From JBBTQZ01 sp038065435 (GTDB lineage Bacteria; Patescibacteriota; Minisyncoccia; Phycocordibacterales; WO2-35-19), in assembly GCA_038065435.1 (NCBI GenBank), contig JBBTQZ010000030.1, positions 1 through 21,059 of the forward strand: a stretch of DNA of 21,059 nucleotides. Direction: 5' to 3'. This document shows positions 1 to 7,600 of the stretch, piece after piece. Positions within the stretch are counted from its first letter, which is position 1, and each line of letters begins with the position of its first letter. A program made the translations under genes and the position numbers. Under the pieces are notes generated by a model, which saw only the letters and a program-made list of their open reading frames with translations, was not told where the DNA came from and did no database searches.

Positions 1-66
1 GCGCTAGGTGTAAGTGCAGTAATGCATTCAGCCGAGGCGTACTAATTTTCCATTTTATTAGGAAAT
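1..66 (+). rRNA. rrl: 23S ribosomal RNA, 3' end (partial)
   Basis: The opening bases resemble the last helices of bacterial 23S rRNA: a GGTGTAAGTGCAG-like stretch, an ATGCATTCAGC stretch equivalent to the E. coli ATGCGTTGAGC, and the near-invariant TACTAAT at 40-46. In E. coli about 20 more bases follow TACTAAT, so the mature end is placed near 66 by analogy; the exact base is not certain. The body of the gene lies upstream of the window. The 65-nt spacer before 5S holds a small hairpin (93-108) and no tRNA. Confidence 0.85.
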
Positions 67-131
67 TTGAAAACCTTTATTTTCCTGCCGCATGGGGTAA
101 TAGCCCCAAACCTACAAAATTAATTAAGTTG

Positions 132-247
132 TCTGTTTTGGTGCCTTAACGCCGAGGTCACACCCGTTCTCATTCCGAACACGGAAGTTAAGCTTGGTAG
201 TGCCGATGGTACTCGTAAAGGGGAGAGTAGGTAGGCGCCAGAACAGA
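132..247 (+). rRNA. rrf: 5S ribosomal RNA
   Basis: Complete 5S rRNA of about 116 nt. The terminal helix pairs 132-141 with 238-247, nine Watson-Crick pairs and one G-U. Internal landmarks match bacterial 5S: a CATTCCGAACACGGAAGTTAAG loop (170-191), GCCGATGGTACT in the middle, and GGGAGAGTAGGTAGGCGCCAG near the 3' end. It follows 23S in the usual order. No obvious T-rich intrinsic terminator follows before the next gene. Confidence 0.95.
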
Positions 248-281
248 ATATTTAATTAATTTATCGCACTCATCTACTGCT

Positions 282-309
282 TTCAACTTAAGTCTTTCTG
301 CTCTATAAT
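282..309 (+). promoter_or_regulatory. Promoter giving a predicted leaderless mRNA for the vWA gene
   Basis: A perfect TATAAT lies at 304-309, with a poor -35 candidate TTCAAC at 282-287 (16-nt spacer). Only 7 nt separate the -10 box from the ATG at 317. Transcription would therefore start at or next to the A of the start codon, leaving no room for a Shine-Dalgarno sequence. Confidence 0.7.
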
Positions 310-316
310 TTGTATT

Positions 317-1735
317 ATGGAAGAAACTAGCAATTGGGCCTCTAGAAGAAAGAAGTTTTATTTACTAGGCATAGTTCTCTGCCTGACGGCTTTTTGTTTC
401 TTTATATTCGCCCAATTTTGGTATACCAAACCCTCTTGTTCTGATGGAGTGCGCAATGGAGAAGAGAGGGGGGTGGATTGCGGTGGATCTTGCCTCCGTA
501 TATGTTCTAGTGATGCGAGAGAACCCATAATGCGTTGGGATCCAAGGCTTTTTGAAGTATTGCCTGGTCTTTGGAGTATGGTTGTTTATGTAGAAAATCC
601 TAATGTAAACATCGATGCTGTGTATGTGCCCTACAAGATTTTAATTAGCGGAGAAAATAATACAGTTTTATATGAAAGAGATGGCGCTACTGTATTGCCT
701 AAAAATAAAACAGTAGGTGTGTTTGAGGGGTCCATAACTTTCGCCAATAATTCTAAGCCCAAACGAGTTTTGTTTGATATAGAAAAAGATAAAATAGTTT
801 GGAAAAAATCATCGGACACTGAAAAGCTGGTATCCATAACCCACAGCCCCCTTTTGCGCTTAGAGAGTACACCAAGAGTAGAAGCTCAAGTGGAAAACAA
901 GTCTATTCAAGATATAAAAAACATAGAACTTGTGGCGGTTATTTTTGATGGTAAAGACAATGCTATAGCGACTTCCAGAACGTTTATAGATAGGTTAAAG
1001 AAAGGAGAAAAAGCCCTTATATTTTTTACTTGGCCACAGCCGTTCAAGCTCGGAGAAAGAGCATGCACCAGAAAATCTAATGTAGTCTTGCTTTTGGATA
1101 GGTCTGGCTCAATGTCTTCCATCAGCCAAAATCCTCCCGAACCTCTAAATTCTGCCAAATCGGCAGCGGTCTCTTTTGTTGAGAGACTCAAGATTGGAGA
1201 TGGTGTGGGTGTGATATCTTTTGCCACTGAAGCCTCTAAACCATATGATTCTACAATTACTCAAGATTTTGATTTGGCTAAAAAAGTTATAGCGGCCATA
1301 GAGATTACTTCAGGATCCACTCAATATACCAACATATACAGCGCTTTACATGAAGCATGGAATGCTGTAACTTCTGATGATAGAGAAGAGGGTATTTCTA
1401 ACGTTGCGGTTCTTCTTACAGATGGAGTCGCGACCTTTCCTCGCAATCCGGATGCTAAGTCGGAAGCTGATGATATTGCTTATGCCGAAGCTTTAGCGGA
1501 AAAAGAGGCTCTTCTTTTGAAACAAGAAAATATAGAAATATACACCATTGGACTTGGGAGTAATATAAAACAAGACTTTCTGGCTAGAATTGCCTCAAAA
1601 GGGGAGAATTTCTTTTTTGCGCCAACAGCTAAAGATCTGGAGTCAATCTACGATAAAATATCGGTTTCTATATGTAAAGAAGTGCCCGCTCGCATAGAGA
1701 TTACTCACAAAATATTAGATGTTCAATCCGAGTAA
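317..1735 (+). CDS. Membrane-anchored von Willebrand factor A domain protein
   Basis: 472 aa. A short basic N-terminus is followed by one hydrophobic segment (about residues 14-36) that should anchor the protein with the rest outside. Next comes a cysteine-rich motif at residues 41-63 (CSDGVRNGEE, then VDCGGSC), a module seen in surface proteins of CPR bacteria and archaea. Residues about 75-245 look like a beta-rich domain. Residues about 255-450 form a vWA domain: NVVLLLDRSGSM carries the metal-site DxSxS (D261, S263, S265), SGSTQYTNI is in the expected place for the MIDAS threonine, and LTDG supplies the later aspartate. vWA domains bind ligands through a divalent metal; the partner here is unknown. 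The last 17 nt overlap the SEDS gene, suggesting coupled expression. The ATG at 317 is favoured because the promoter ends just before it. The vWA call is firm; the biological role is not known. Confidence 0.85.
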   Translation: MEETSNWASRRKKFYLLGIVLCLTAFCFFIFAQFWYTKPSCSDGVRNGEERGVDCGGSCLRICSSDAREPIMRWDPRLFEVLPGLWSMVVYVENPNVNIDAVYVPYKILISGENNTVLYERDGATVLPKNKTVGVFEGSITFANNSKPKRVLFDIEKDKIVWKKSSDTEKLVSITHSPLLRLESTPRVEAQVENKSIQDIKNIELVAVIFDGKDNAIATSRTFIDRLKKGEKALIFFTWPQPFKLGERACTRKSNVVLLLDRSGSMSSISQNPPEPLNSAKSAAVSFVERLKIGDGVGVISFATEASKPYDSTITQDFDLAKKVIAAIEITSGSTQYTNIYSALHEAWNAVTSDDREEGISNVAVLLTDGVATFPRNPDAKSEADDIAYAEALAEKEALLLKQENIEIYTIGLGSNIKQDFLARIASKGENFFFAPTAKDLESIYDKISVSICKEVPARIEITHKILDVQSE

Positions 1736-2864
1736 AATTTTTAATTCTACAGATTGGCTACTTCTTGGCTCAGCAGTTTTCATCTCCCTCGCTGGCATAT
1801 TGACGATGAAATCTTTTTTACCAGAAGGTCTCGGTGGAGAAGTAGATCGGTTTTTTTATAGACAAATCGTGTGGCTCATCGTTGCTGTGCTGGTTTTTAT
1901 TTGTGCCAGTAATATTGATTGGAGATTTATGCGTCGTACTGGGGTGCTAGTGTCTGTCTTTCTTTTTTCTTTATTCATACTTGTTGTTTTACTTGGCGTA
2001 GCTCCAATCAAGGGAGCTCGAAGCTGGTTTGATCTGGGGTTGTTCGCTTTTCAGCCGGTTGATTTTATAAAGCTTGTATTAGTGTTTATTTTGGCCAAAT
2101 ATTTCGGTAGGCGACATATAGAAATAGCCAATGTAAGGCATATCTTAGTATCGGGTATGTATAGTATGATTTTATTTTTACTCATCATTCTTCAGCCCGA
2201 TTTTGGTTCTGCTATCATCATTTTTCTTATATGGTTAGGTATGATTTTGGTATCGGGTGTTTCTAAAAAACATTTGTTTGCTGTCATTGCTGGCGGAACA
2301 ATTGCTTTTTGTTTTCTTTGGTTTTTTGTCTTTGCCGATTACCAGAAAGCACGTATTACTTCTTTTATAAATCCTCTCGCTGATTTACATGGGGCTGGTT
2401 ATAATGCTAACCAATCAATGATTGCGGTTGGTTCCGGGCAACTTTTTGGTAAAGGTATAGGTATGGGTAGTCAATCCAAACTAAAATTCTTGCCAGAATA
2501 TGAGACCGATTTTATATTTGCAGCTTTTGGTGAAGAGTGGGGTTTTATAGGGTTTCTTGTTTTGTTTGGGCTTTATGGAGTATTGTTTTGGCGGATTTTT
2601 GAAATTTCAAAAAAAGGATCAAGCAACTTTGAAGCTTTGTTTGGCATGGGTCTTGGTATAATTTTGTTTTCTCATTTTGTGATCCATACCGGTATGAATA
2701 TTGGTTTATTGCCAGTTACTGGTATCACCATGCCACTTATGAGCTATGGCGGCTCGCACTTACTCGCCGAGTTTTTGGGTTTGGGGATACTCGTCGGAAT
2801 GAGTAATTATTCTAGAGCCGTACACAAAGATACAATAAAAAATGAGATGGTTGGGATGGTCTAA
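1719..2864 (+). CDS. rodA: RodA/FtsW-family (SEDS) peptidoglycan glycosyltransferase
   Basis: 381 aa, a polytopic membrane protein with about ten hydrophobic segments, close to the usual RodA length. SEDS proteins polymerise lipid II into glycan strands together with a class B PBP. Diagnostic sequences: the AVGSGQLFGKGIG loop, then PEYETDFIFAAFGEEWG, whose D264 corresponds to the essential catalytic aspartate of RodA/FtsW, and near the C-terminus LPVTGITMPLMSYGGS. The LPVTG-x-MPLMSYGG form and the lack of an extended FtsW-like tail make RodA somewhat more likely than FtsW, but sequence alone does not settle it. No PBP2 gene is visible nearby. The gene starts inside the vWA gene (17-nt overlap), so translational coupling is likely. 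Its stop overlaps the stop of the opposite-strand glycosyltransferase, with no terminator between. Confidence 0.88.
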   Translation: MFNPSKIFNSTDWLLLGSAVFISLAGILTMKSFLPEGLGGEVDRFFYRQIVWLIVAVLVFICASNIDWRFMRRTGVLVSVFLFSLFILVVLLGVAPIKGARSWFDLGLFAFQPVDFIKLVLVFILAKYFGRRHIEIANVRHILVSGMYSMILFLLIILQPDFGSAIIIFLIWLGMILVSGVSKKHLFAVIAGGTIAFCFLWFFVFADYQKARITSFINPLADLHGAGYNANQSMIAVGSGQLFGKGIGMGSQSKLKFLPEYETDFIFAAFGEEWGFIGFLVLFGLYGVLFWRIFEISKKGSSNFEALFGMGLGIILFSHFVIHTGMNIGLLPVTGITMPLMSYGGSHLLAEFLGLGILVGMSNYSRAVHKDTIKNEMVGMV

Positions 2865-3991
2865 TCATAAACCTCCATTGTTTCTCTAAGCATTTTTTTA
2901 AGTGAAAAATTGCTAGTTACCACTTTTTTTATTTTCAAACCCATTTTCTCCCTCTTGTTTTTGTTATCTAACACATACAACAAGGCTTCAGCTATTTCTT
3001 TTGGGTTATTTTTGTGAACCAATATACCGCTCTCCATATCTTTTATAATTTCTGGTATACCCCCAACACTGGTTGATATTATGGGAAGCCCAGCCAAACC
3101 TGCTTCCAGAATCGCATAAGGTAAGTTTTCGGTTCTGGAAGGGAAGAGGAATATATCGGCTCCGGACAATAACTGTTTGGCATTGTCTACAAAACCCAAA
3201 AAGTTGATCATTTTGGATATACCCAATTCTTTAGCCAAATTCTCTAAATTCTCTTTTTCTTCACCACTCCCAGCGATAGAATAGGTTATTTTTTCTTGGA
3301 TTCCCTTAGGTAGCAGCGCAATGCTCTTCAGCGCTGTATCAAGGCCCTTATTTTTGTGAAGTTCAGCAATAGAAAATAAAACTATTTTATCGGATTCTTT
3401 TTTTGGTAACAAATCAAATTTTTCTATCCCATTATGTACAACTGTTATTTTGTTTCTCATAAATGGTAACCAAGCCAAGTCGTCTTTAGTTTTTTGTGAT
3501 ACGGCGATTGTCTGATCGCAAAGGAGTACGGTAATCCAATGGCTTAAATAGAAAAAAACCCGCATAAACATTGGACGGTGCTTTTCGTAGAAGCCCCAGC
3601 CGTGGGAGGTGAAAATAGTCTTTAGATTGTAGTTTTTGGATGTTAGTTTGACATATATAGAAGCCACAGCACCGATAGCTCCTATTTTTGAAGAGTTGAG
3701 ATTGATGATATTTGGCTTTTCTTTTCTAATAATTTCTATAAGATTTTTACAAACCCTAAATTCATCTAAAAATTTAACCTCTCGGATCAAATCCTCAATT
3801 TTAATAGTTCTAATATTTGCTTCTTCTAATTTTTCCTTTAATAAGTTCCCCTCACCGTAAGCGACAGCTACTTCAAATTGGTCTTGGGGGAGATGGGTAG
3901 CAAGGTCGTATACATACCGCTGGGCACCGCCAAAGTTGCCTTTAGTGATCAAAAAAAGCACTTTTTTTTTGTTGTTTTTAGTCTTAACCAT
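2861..3991 (-). CDS. GT-B glycosyltransferase (GT4-like)
   Basis: 376 aa. The two-Rossmann GT-B fold is recognisable. The N-terminal half starts KVLFLITKGNFGGAQRYVYDL, with the glycine-rich acceptor-side loop typical of GT4. The C-terminal donor domain has HNGIE, IAELHKNKGLD, the GSGEE loop, and the nucleotide-sugar motif ENLPYAILEAG with an E-x7-E pair (E288, E296), then GLPIISTSVGGIPEII. It should transfer a sugar from a nucleotide-sugar donor to a lipid-linked or surface glycan at the inner membrane face; donor and acceptor cannot be read. It is the only clear minus-strand gene, convergent with rodA and divergent from the sugar-1-phosphate transferase across 64 bp. Unlike two of the plus-strand GTs it carries no inserted repeats. 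I found no convincing promoter upstream. Confidence 0.88.
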   Translation of the reverse strand: MVKTKNNKKKVLFLITKGNFGGAQRYVYDLATHLPQDQFEVAVAYGEGNLLKEKLEEANIRTIKIEDLIREVKFLDEFRVCKNLIEIIRKEKPNIINLNSSKIGAIGAVASIYVKLTSKNYNLKTIFTSHGWGFYEKHRPMFMRVFFYLSHWITVLLCDQTIAVSQKTKDDLAWLPFMRNKITVVHNGIEKFDLLPKKESDKIVLFSIAELHKNKGLDTALKSIALLPKGIQEKITYSIAGSGEEKENLENLAKELGISKMINFLGFVDNAKQLLSGADIFLFPSRTENLPYAILEAGLAGLPIISTSVGGIPEIIKDMESGILVHKNNPKEIAEALLYVLDNKNKREKMGLKIKKVVTSNFSLKKMLRETMEVYD

Positions 3992-4014
3992 ACAGACTAA
4001 AATCTTCTCATAAA

Positions 4015-4043
4015 TTGACTATTTATTCAAATAAAGTTATTAT
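4015..4043 (+). promoter_or_regulatory. Promoter of the sugar-1-phosphate transferase
   Basis: TTGACT (4015-4020), a 17-nt spacer and TATTAT (4038-4043). The predicted start is near 4050, about six bases before the ATG at 4056, too short for a Shine-Dalgarno sequence. This is one of the better -35/-10 pairs in the window. Confidence 0.7.
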
Positions 4044-4055
4044 TGAAGCTTAAAT

Positions 4056-5381
4056 ATGAGTATTTCTAGAAAAAAGGAGACCAGTATACTTTTTGTTATA
4101 GATGTCGTATTGCTCTATTTTTCTTTGTGGCTTACTTTGGCCTTGCGCTATTTGGAGTGGCCGGGGTATAAGATTTGGGAAGATCACTTTAAACCGTTTT
4201 CCATTATAATCGCCGTTTGGCTCCTGATTTACTTTATATCGGGCCTTTATGAGAAACATACACTCTTAATAAAAAGTCGTCTTCCAAGCACTGTATTTCA
4301 TGCCCAATTAGCAAATAGCTTTATTGCTGTCCTCTTCTTTTATTTCATTCCTTATTTTGGTATTGCTCCAAAAACCAATTTATTCGTATATCTCATTTTA
4401 TCTTTCTTCTTCCTTCTTTCGTGGAGAGTATATGGAGATAGATTTTTCAAAATTGAGAAAAGGGAAAGGGGGATACTTATAGGTAGTGGGCAAGAGATGA
4501 AAGAACTTCTGGAAGAGGTAAACGGCAATCATCGCTACAATCTTGAGTTTGTGTCTTCCATTGATCTTGATCGGATAGAGGGGGTGGATTTCCAAGAGGA
4601 GATATTGCAGAGGATATATGCAGAAGAGATACAGATAATAGTTATTGATCTAAAGAACGAAAAAGTAGAACCTATCTTGCCACATCTTTATAATCTAATT
4701 TTTTCTAAAGTTAAGTTTATAGATATGTATAAAATATATGAAGATATTTTTGATTCGGTGCCTCTATCCCTTGTGAGGTATAGTTGGTTTTTGGAGAATA
4801 TATCTACCGAATCTAGAACGACTTATGATGTTTTGAAGCGCGTTATGGATTTTTTGCTATCTCTAATATTGGGTTTGCCGACTATCATAATATGCCCAAT
4901 TGTGGCCATTGTAATAAAACTAAATGATGGGGGAAGTGTATTTTTTGAACAAGAGAGAGTGGGCAGAAATAACAGACTCATAAAAGTAAAAAAATTTAGA
5001 AGTATGAAGGAAGATGGAAGTCACCAGATTACAAAAGTCGGTAAATGGTTGAGGCGTTCTCGTATAGATGAACTTCCACAGCTGTGGAGTGTGTTTAAGG
5101 GAGACTTGTCTATGATTGGACCGAGACCAGAAATACAGGGATTGGTGAAAGAATATGAGAATCAGATTTCTTACTACAACGTGAGGCATCTTATAAAACC
5201 CGGACTTTCTGGTTGGGCCCAGCTTTATCATACCGATCCGCCAAAAGTAGTTGCCGATAGCGATAAGACTCGTCGGAAACTCTCCTATGATCTCTATTAC
5301 ATTAAAAATCGCTCGTTTATGTTGGATCTAAAAATTGCCTTGAAGACGGTGAAGGCACTTTTGTCTAGAAGCGGGGTGTGA
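4056..5381 (+). CDS. Polyprenyl-phosphate sugar-1-phosphate transferase (WbaP/WcaJ family)
   Basis: 441 aa. About four N-terminal membrane segments, a soluble middle domain (about residues 145-250), then a bacterial sugar transferase domain from about residue 259 that starts VLKRVMDFLLSLILG with the re-entrant membrane helix. The catalytic core is well preserved: FFEQERVGRNN, KVKKFRSM, RSRIDELPQLWSV (D338 and E339, the essential acidic pair), GDLSMIGPRPE, and KPGLSGWAQ. Family members transfer hexose-1-phosphate from a UDP-sugar to undecaprenyl phosphate, the first step of O-antigen, capsule or exopolysaccharide synthesis; the sugar cannot be told from sequence. It lies apart from the large GT cluster downstream but is a plausible starting enzyme for it. 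Its final codons carry the promoter of secD. Confidence 0.93.
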   Translation: MSISRKKETSILFVIDVVLLYFSLWLTLALRYLEWPGYKIWEDHFKPFSIIIAVWLLIYFISGLYEKHTLLIKSRLPSTVFHAQLANSFIAVLFFYFIPYFGIAPKTNLFVYLILSFFFLLSWRVYGDRFFKIEKRERGILIGSGQEMKELLEEVNGNHRYNLEFVSSIDLDRIEGVDFQEEILQRIYAEEIQIIVIDLKNEKVEPILPHLYNLIFSKVKFIDMYKIYEDIFDSVPLSLVRYSWFLENISTESRTTYDVLKRVMDFLLSLILGLPTIIICPIVAIVIKLNDGGSVFFEQERVGRNNRLIKVKKFRSMKEDGSHQITKVGKWLRRSRIDELPQLWSVFKGDLSMIGPRPEIQGLVKEYENQISYYNVRHLIKPGLSGWAQLYHTDPPKVVADSDKTRRKLSYDLYYIKNRSFMLDLKIALKTVKALLSRSGV

Positions 5382-5387
5382 TATCAT
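5379..5387 (+). promoter_or_regulatory. Extended -10 promoter inside the preceding stop, for secD
   Basis: TG-A-TATCAT spans 5379-5387 and includes the TGA stop of the sugar transferase. A TTGTCT at 5361-5366 is a possible -35 with a short 15-nt spacer. The -10 box ends 8 nt before the ATG at 5396, so a leaderless secD message is predicted. Confidence 0.5.
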
Positions 5388-5395
5388 GCTCTAAA

Positions 5396-6637
5396 ATGCT
5401 TACGAAATACAGATTTTGGACAATACTCATTATCGCAGCTTCTTTATGGGCTATTTTTGTGCTGAAAGACTCCTCTTTTAAACTGGGGCTAGATCTTTCG
5501 GGGGGGACCCACTTAGTTTATAGAGCCGATACTTTGGATGTTGAATCAAATCAAATAGAGGACGCTATGCAATCTTTGCGCGACACAATAGAGCGCAGAG
5601 TAAATCTTTTTGGTGTAGCAGAACCTATTGTCCAAGTGGAAAAAGGGGGAATACTTGGAGATTCTGAAGAGCGAAGACTCATAGTAGAATTACCCGGGAT
5701 AACTGATATAGAAGAAGCTGTGAAGAAAATAGGTGAGACCCCGATACTGGAGTTCAAGCTTTTGGATAAGAAAACAGAAACTTTCAAGCAGACCAATCTT
5801 TCCGGCAGACATTTGGAAAGAGCAGAAATAAGGTTTGATAGTGGTAGTACTTCGGGCAAGCCTATCATAGGACTCAATTTTAATGATGAAGGCGATAAGC
5901 TTTTTGCGCAGATAACTCGAGAGAATGTAGGTGAGGTGCTCGGAATATTCCTGGACGGTACTCTCATAGAAGCTCCCTTTATAAGAGAAGAAATTACTGG
6001 GGGTGAAGCTGTTATTACCGGCGACTTTACTATAGATGAAGCCAAAAGAGTGGTAAGGGATTTAAATTATGGCGCTCTACCTATGCCCATCAATCTTATA
6101 AGTAGCGAAACCATAGGGCCTACTTTGGGTACAGAAGCTCTACAAAGTGGTATAAAGGCTGCCGTTGTCGGTCTTTCCTTGGTTGCTCTGTTTATGATCG
6201 TTTGGTATAGATTGCCAGGCTTTTTGGCCACTCTAGCTCTTGCTGTGTACGTTATCATAATGCTTCTTCTTTTTAAATCTGTACCGATTACTCTTACAGT
6301 AGCTGGTATTGCTGGGTTTATAATCTCCATAGGTATGGCGATAGATGCCAATGTAATTATTTTTGAGAGGATGCGAGAGGTCGCCTCCTCGGCGACCCGC
6401 CGAGGAGGTGGGAAATTAGAAATAGATGGAGGGGTCGTAAAAGAAGCTTTTAGCCACGCATGGACAGCCATAAGGGATGGCCAACTCACCACTCTTTTTG
6501 GGGCCATAGTATTGTTTTGGTTCGGTACAAGTAGTGTAGAAGGTTTCGCTCTTGTCTTGGGGCTTGGAACGATCATTTCGGTGTTTAGCTCTATGGTTAT
6601 CTCTAAAATATTTATGAATGCAGTTTATTCCAAATAA
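5396..6637 (+). CDS. secD: Protein translocase subunit SecD
   Basis: 413 aa from the ATG at 5396. A GTG at 5378 would add six residues, but the extended -10 box lies between them, so the ATG is preferred. SecD works with SecF to complete protein export through SecYEG using the proton gradient. Visible features: one N-terminal membrane helix, the GLDLSGGTHLVY motif (from residue 31), a large extracytoplasmic region, and a C-terminal bundle of about five helices with IGMAIDANVIIFERMRE followed by AFSHAWTAIRDG. Between these last two motifs lies an extra basic, glycine-rich stretch (VASSATRRGGG) encoded by a GC-rich palindrome; compared with E. coli SecD this loop is about eight residues longer. 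secF follows with a 20-nt overlap, the usual secD-secF order. Confidence 0.95.
   Translation: MLTKYRFWTILIIAASLWAIFVLKDSSFKLGLDLSGGTHLVYRADTLDVESNQIEDAMQSLRDTIERRVNLFGVAEPIVQVEKGGILGDSEERRLIVELPGITDIEEAVKKIGETPILEFKLLDKKTETFKQTNLSGRHLERAEIRFDSGSTSGKPIIGLNFNDEGDKLFAQITRENVGEVLGIFLDGTLIEAPFIREEITGGEAVITGDFTIDEAKRVVRDLNYGALPMPINLISSETIGPTLGTEALQSGIKAAVVGLSLVALFMIVWYRLPGFLATLALAVYVIIMLLLFKSVPITLTVAGIAGFIISIGMAIDANVIIFERMREVASSATRRGGGKLEIDGGVVKEAFSHAWTAIRDGQLTTLFGAIVLFWFGTSSVEGFALVLGLGTIISVFSSMVISKIFMNAVYSK
6382..6410. repeat. GC-rich palindrome inside secD
   Basis: A 13-bp inverted repeat (6382-6394 against 6398-6410, one G-U pair) with a 3-nt loop. It is far richer in G and C than the rest of secD and is read in frame as AlaSerSerAlaThrArgArgGlyGly. 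It falls in the loop after the IFERMRE motif, a place that tolerates length change. It resembles the GC-rich palindromes at 8310-8326 and 12503-12523. Confidence 0.75.
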
Positions 6638-7538
6638 TATGTTTGCTGTAAAACACAGAAAGAAATTTTTCATTATCTCTGGCCTCATGTTGCTCTGCGC
6701 CTATATTCTCATGCTCACTTGGGGCTTTAATATAGGCACTGATTTTAAGGGTGGCAGTATTGTGGAAGTAAATTATGAAAATGGTTTACCTACAAAAAGT
6801 GATCTGGAGAGTGTTTTGGCAGATTTGGATATAGGTAGTATATCCGTTAGAGTTACGGGAGAGAGTGGTTTTATAGTTAGAACCAGAGACCTTTCTTTGG
6901 CGGAACAAGAATTACTGAAAGATAAATTAAATATAAGTGGAAGCTATCCTTATACTCTTGTGAGGTCAAACTCTGTTGGACCCTTGATAGGGCAAGAACT
7001 TACAGATAAAGCTATACTCGCTATTTTTGCCATCATCGTCATCACTATATTTTTCATAGCTTACACTTTTAGACATGTCTCTAGGCCGGTTTCTTCTTGG
7101 CACTATGGCTTGGTATCCATAATAGCTCTGGTGCATGATATAAGCATCCCCGCTGGAGTGGCTGTAGTGCTCGGCAAGTTTTATGGTATGGAAATAGATG
7201 CCCTCTTTATAACAGCCCTCCTCTCTCTTTTAGGGTATTCCATCAATGACACCATAATTATATTTGATCGCATCAGAGAGAATCTGAAGCATAACAAAGA
7301 AAATAACTTGCATGAATCTTTTGAGGAGACAGTTGGTAAAAGTCTCTCCCAAACCTATGGGCGGTCTATCAATACTTCGCTCACAGTTTTTCTTGTTCTT
7401 ATCTCTCTCTTTGTTTTTGGTGGAGCTACTATAAAATTCTTCATTCTTACTCTCATCATCGGCACCATCGCTGGCGCCTATTCTTCCATTTTCCTCGCCG
7501 CGCCCTTGCTTGTATCAATAAATAATCGAAGGAAATAA
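6618..7538 (+). CDS. secF: Protein translocase subunit SecF
   Basis: 306 aa. Partner of SecD in the SecDF export motor. It has an N-terminal membrane helix, GTDFKGGSIVEVNYE, then a reduced periplasmic part and about five C-terminal helices with VHDISIPAGV and GYSINDTIIIFDRIREN, all characteristic of SecF. The ATG at 6618 overlaps the end of secD by 20 nt. A TAAAAT at 6604-6609 ends 8 nt before it, as for other genes here, which favours this start. The ATG at 6639, one base after the secD stop, is the alternative and would drop seven residues without affecting the domain. No terminator is visible after the stop. Confidence 0.95.
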   Translation: MQFIPNNMFAVKHRKKFFIISGLMLLCAYILMLTWGFNIGTDFKGGSIVEVNYENGLPTKSDLESVLADLDIGSISVRVTGESGFIVRTRDLSLAEQELLKDKLNISGSYPYTLVRSNSVGPLIGQELTDKAILAIFAIIVITIFFIAYTFRHVSRPVSSWHYGLVSIIALVHDISIPAGVAVVLGKFYGMEIDALFITALLSLLGYSINDTIIIFDRIRENLKHNKENNLHESFEETVGKSLSQTYGRSINTSLTVFLVLISLFVFGGATIKFFILTLIIGTIAGAYSSIFLAAPLLVSINNRRK

Positions 7539-7554
7539 CTCATCCAATGCTTTC

Positions 7555-7583
7555 TTGACCTCTCGCCACATCTTTGCTATTCT
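7555..7583 (+). promoter_or_regulatory. Promoter of the 7601 gene
   Basis: TTGACC (7555-7560), a 17-nt spacer and an extended -10, TG-C-TATTCT (7575-7583). The start of transcription should lie near 7590, right at the Shine-Dalgarno sequence. Confidence 0.7.
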
Positions 7584-7589
7584 GTAAAG

Positions 7590-7598
7590 AGGAGGTGA
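7590..7598 (+). promoter_or_regulatory. Strong Shine-Dalgarno sequence fixing the start at 7601
   Basis: AGGAGGTGA is a near-perfect match to the 16S anti-Shine-Dalgarno sequence, with GGAGG five bases before the ATG at 7601. It rules out the in-frame TTG at 7574, which lies inside the promoter. Most genes in this window have no such site. Confidence 0.85.
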
Positions 7599-7600
7599 AC

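Noticed and set aside
67..131. A tRNA in the 23S-5S spacer
   Set aside because: The spacer is only about 65 nt, with one small hairpin (93-108) and no T-arm or anticodon-arm pattern.
5551..6576. Two long open frames on the minus strand inside secD (164 and 169 residues)
   Set aside because: They are shadows of secD, with Ser/Pro-rich, non-domain-like products, no ribosome binding site, and the opposite strand encodes a clear conserved protein.
7574..7600. TTG start nine codons upstream for the 7601 gene
   Set aside because: The added codons lie in the -10 box and Shine-Dalgarno sequence; the ATG at 7601 has ideal spacing.
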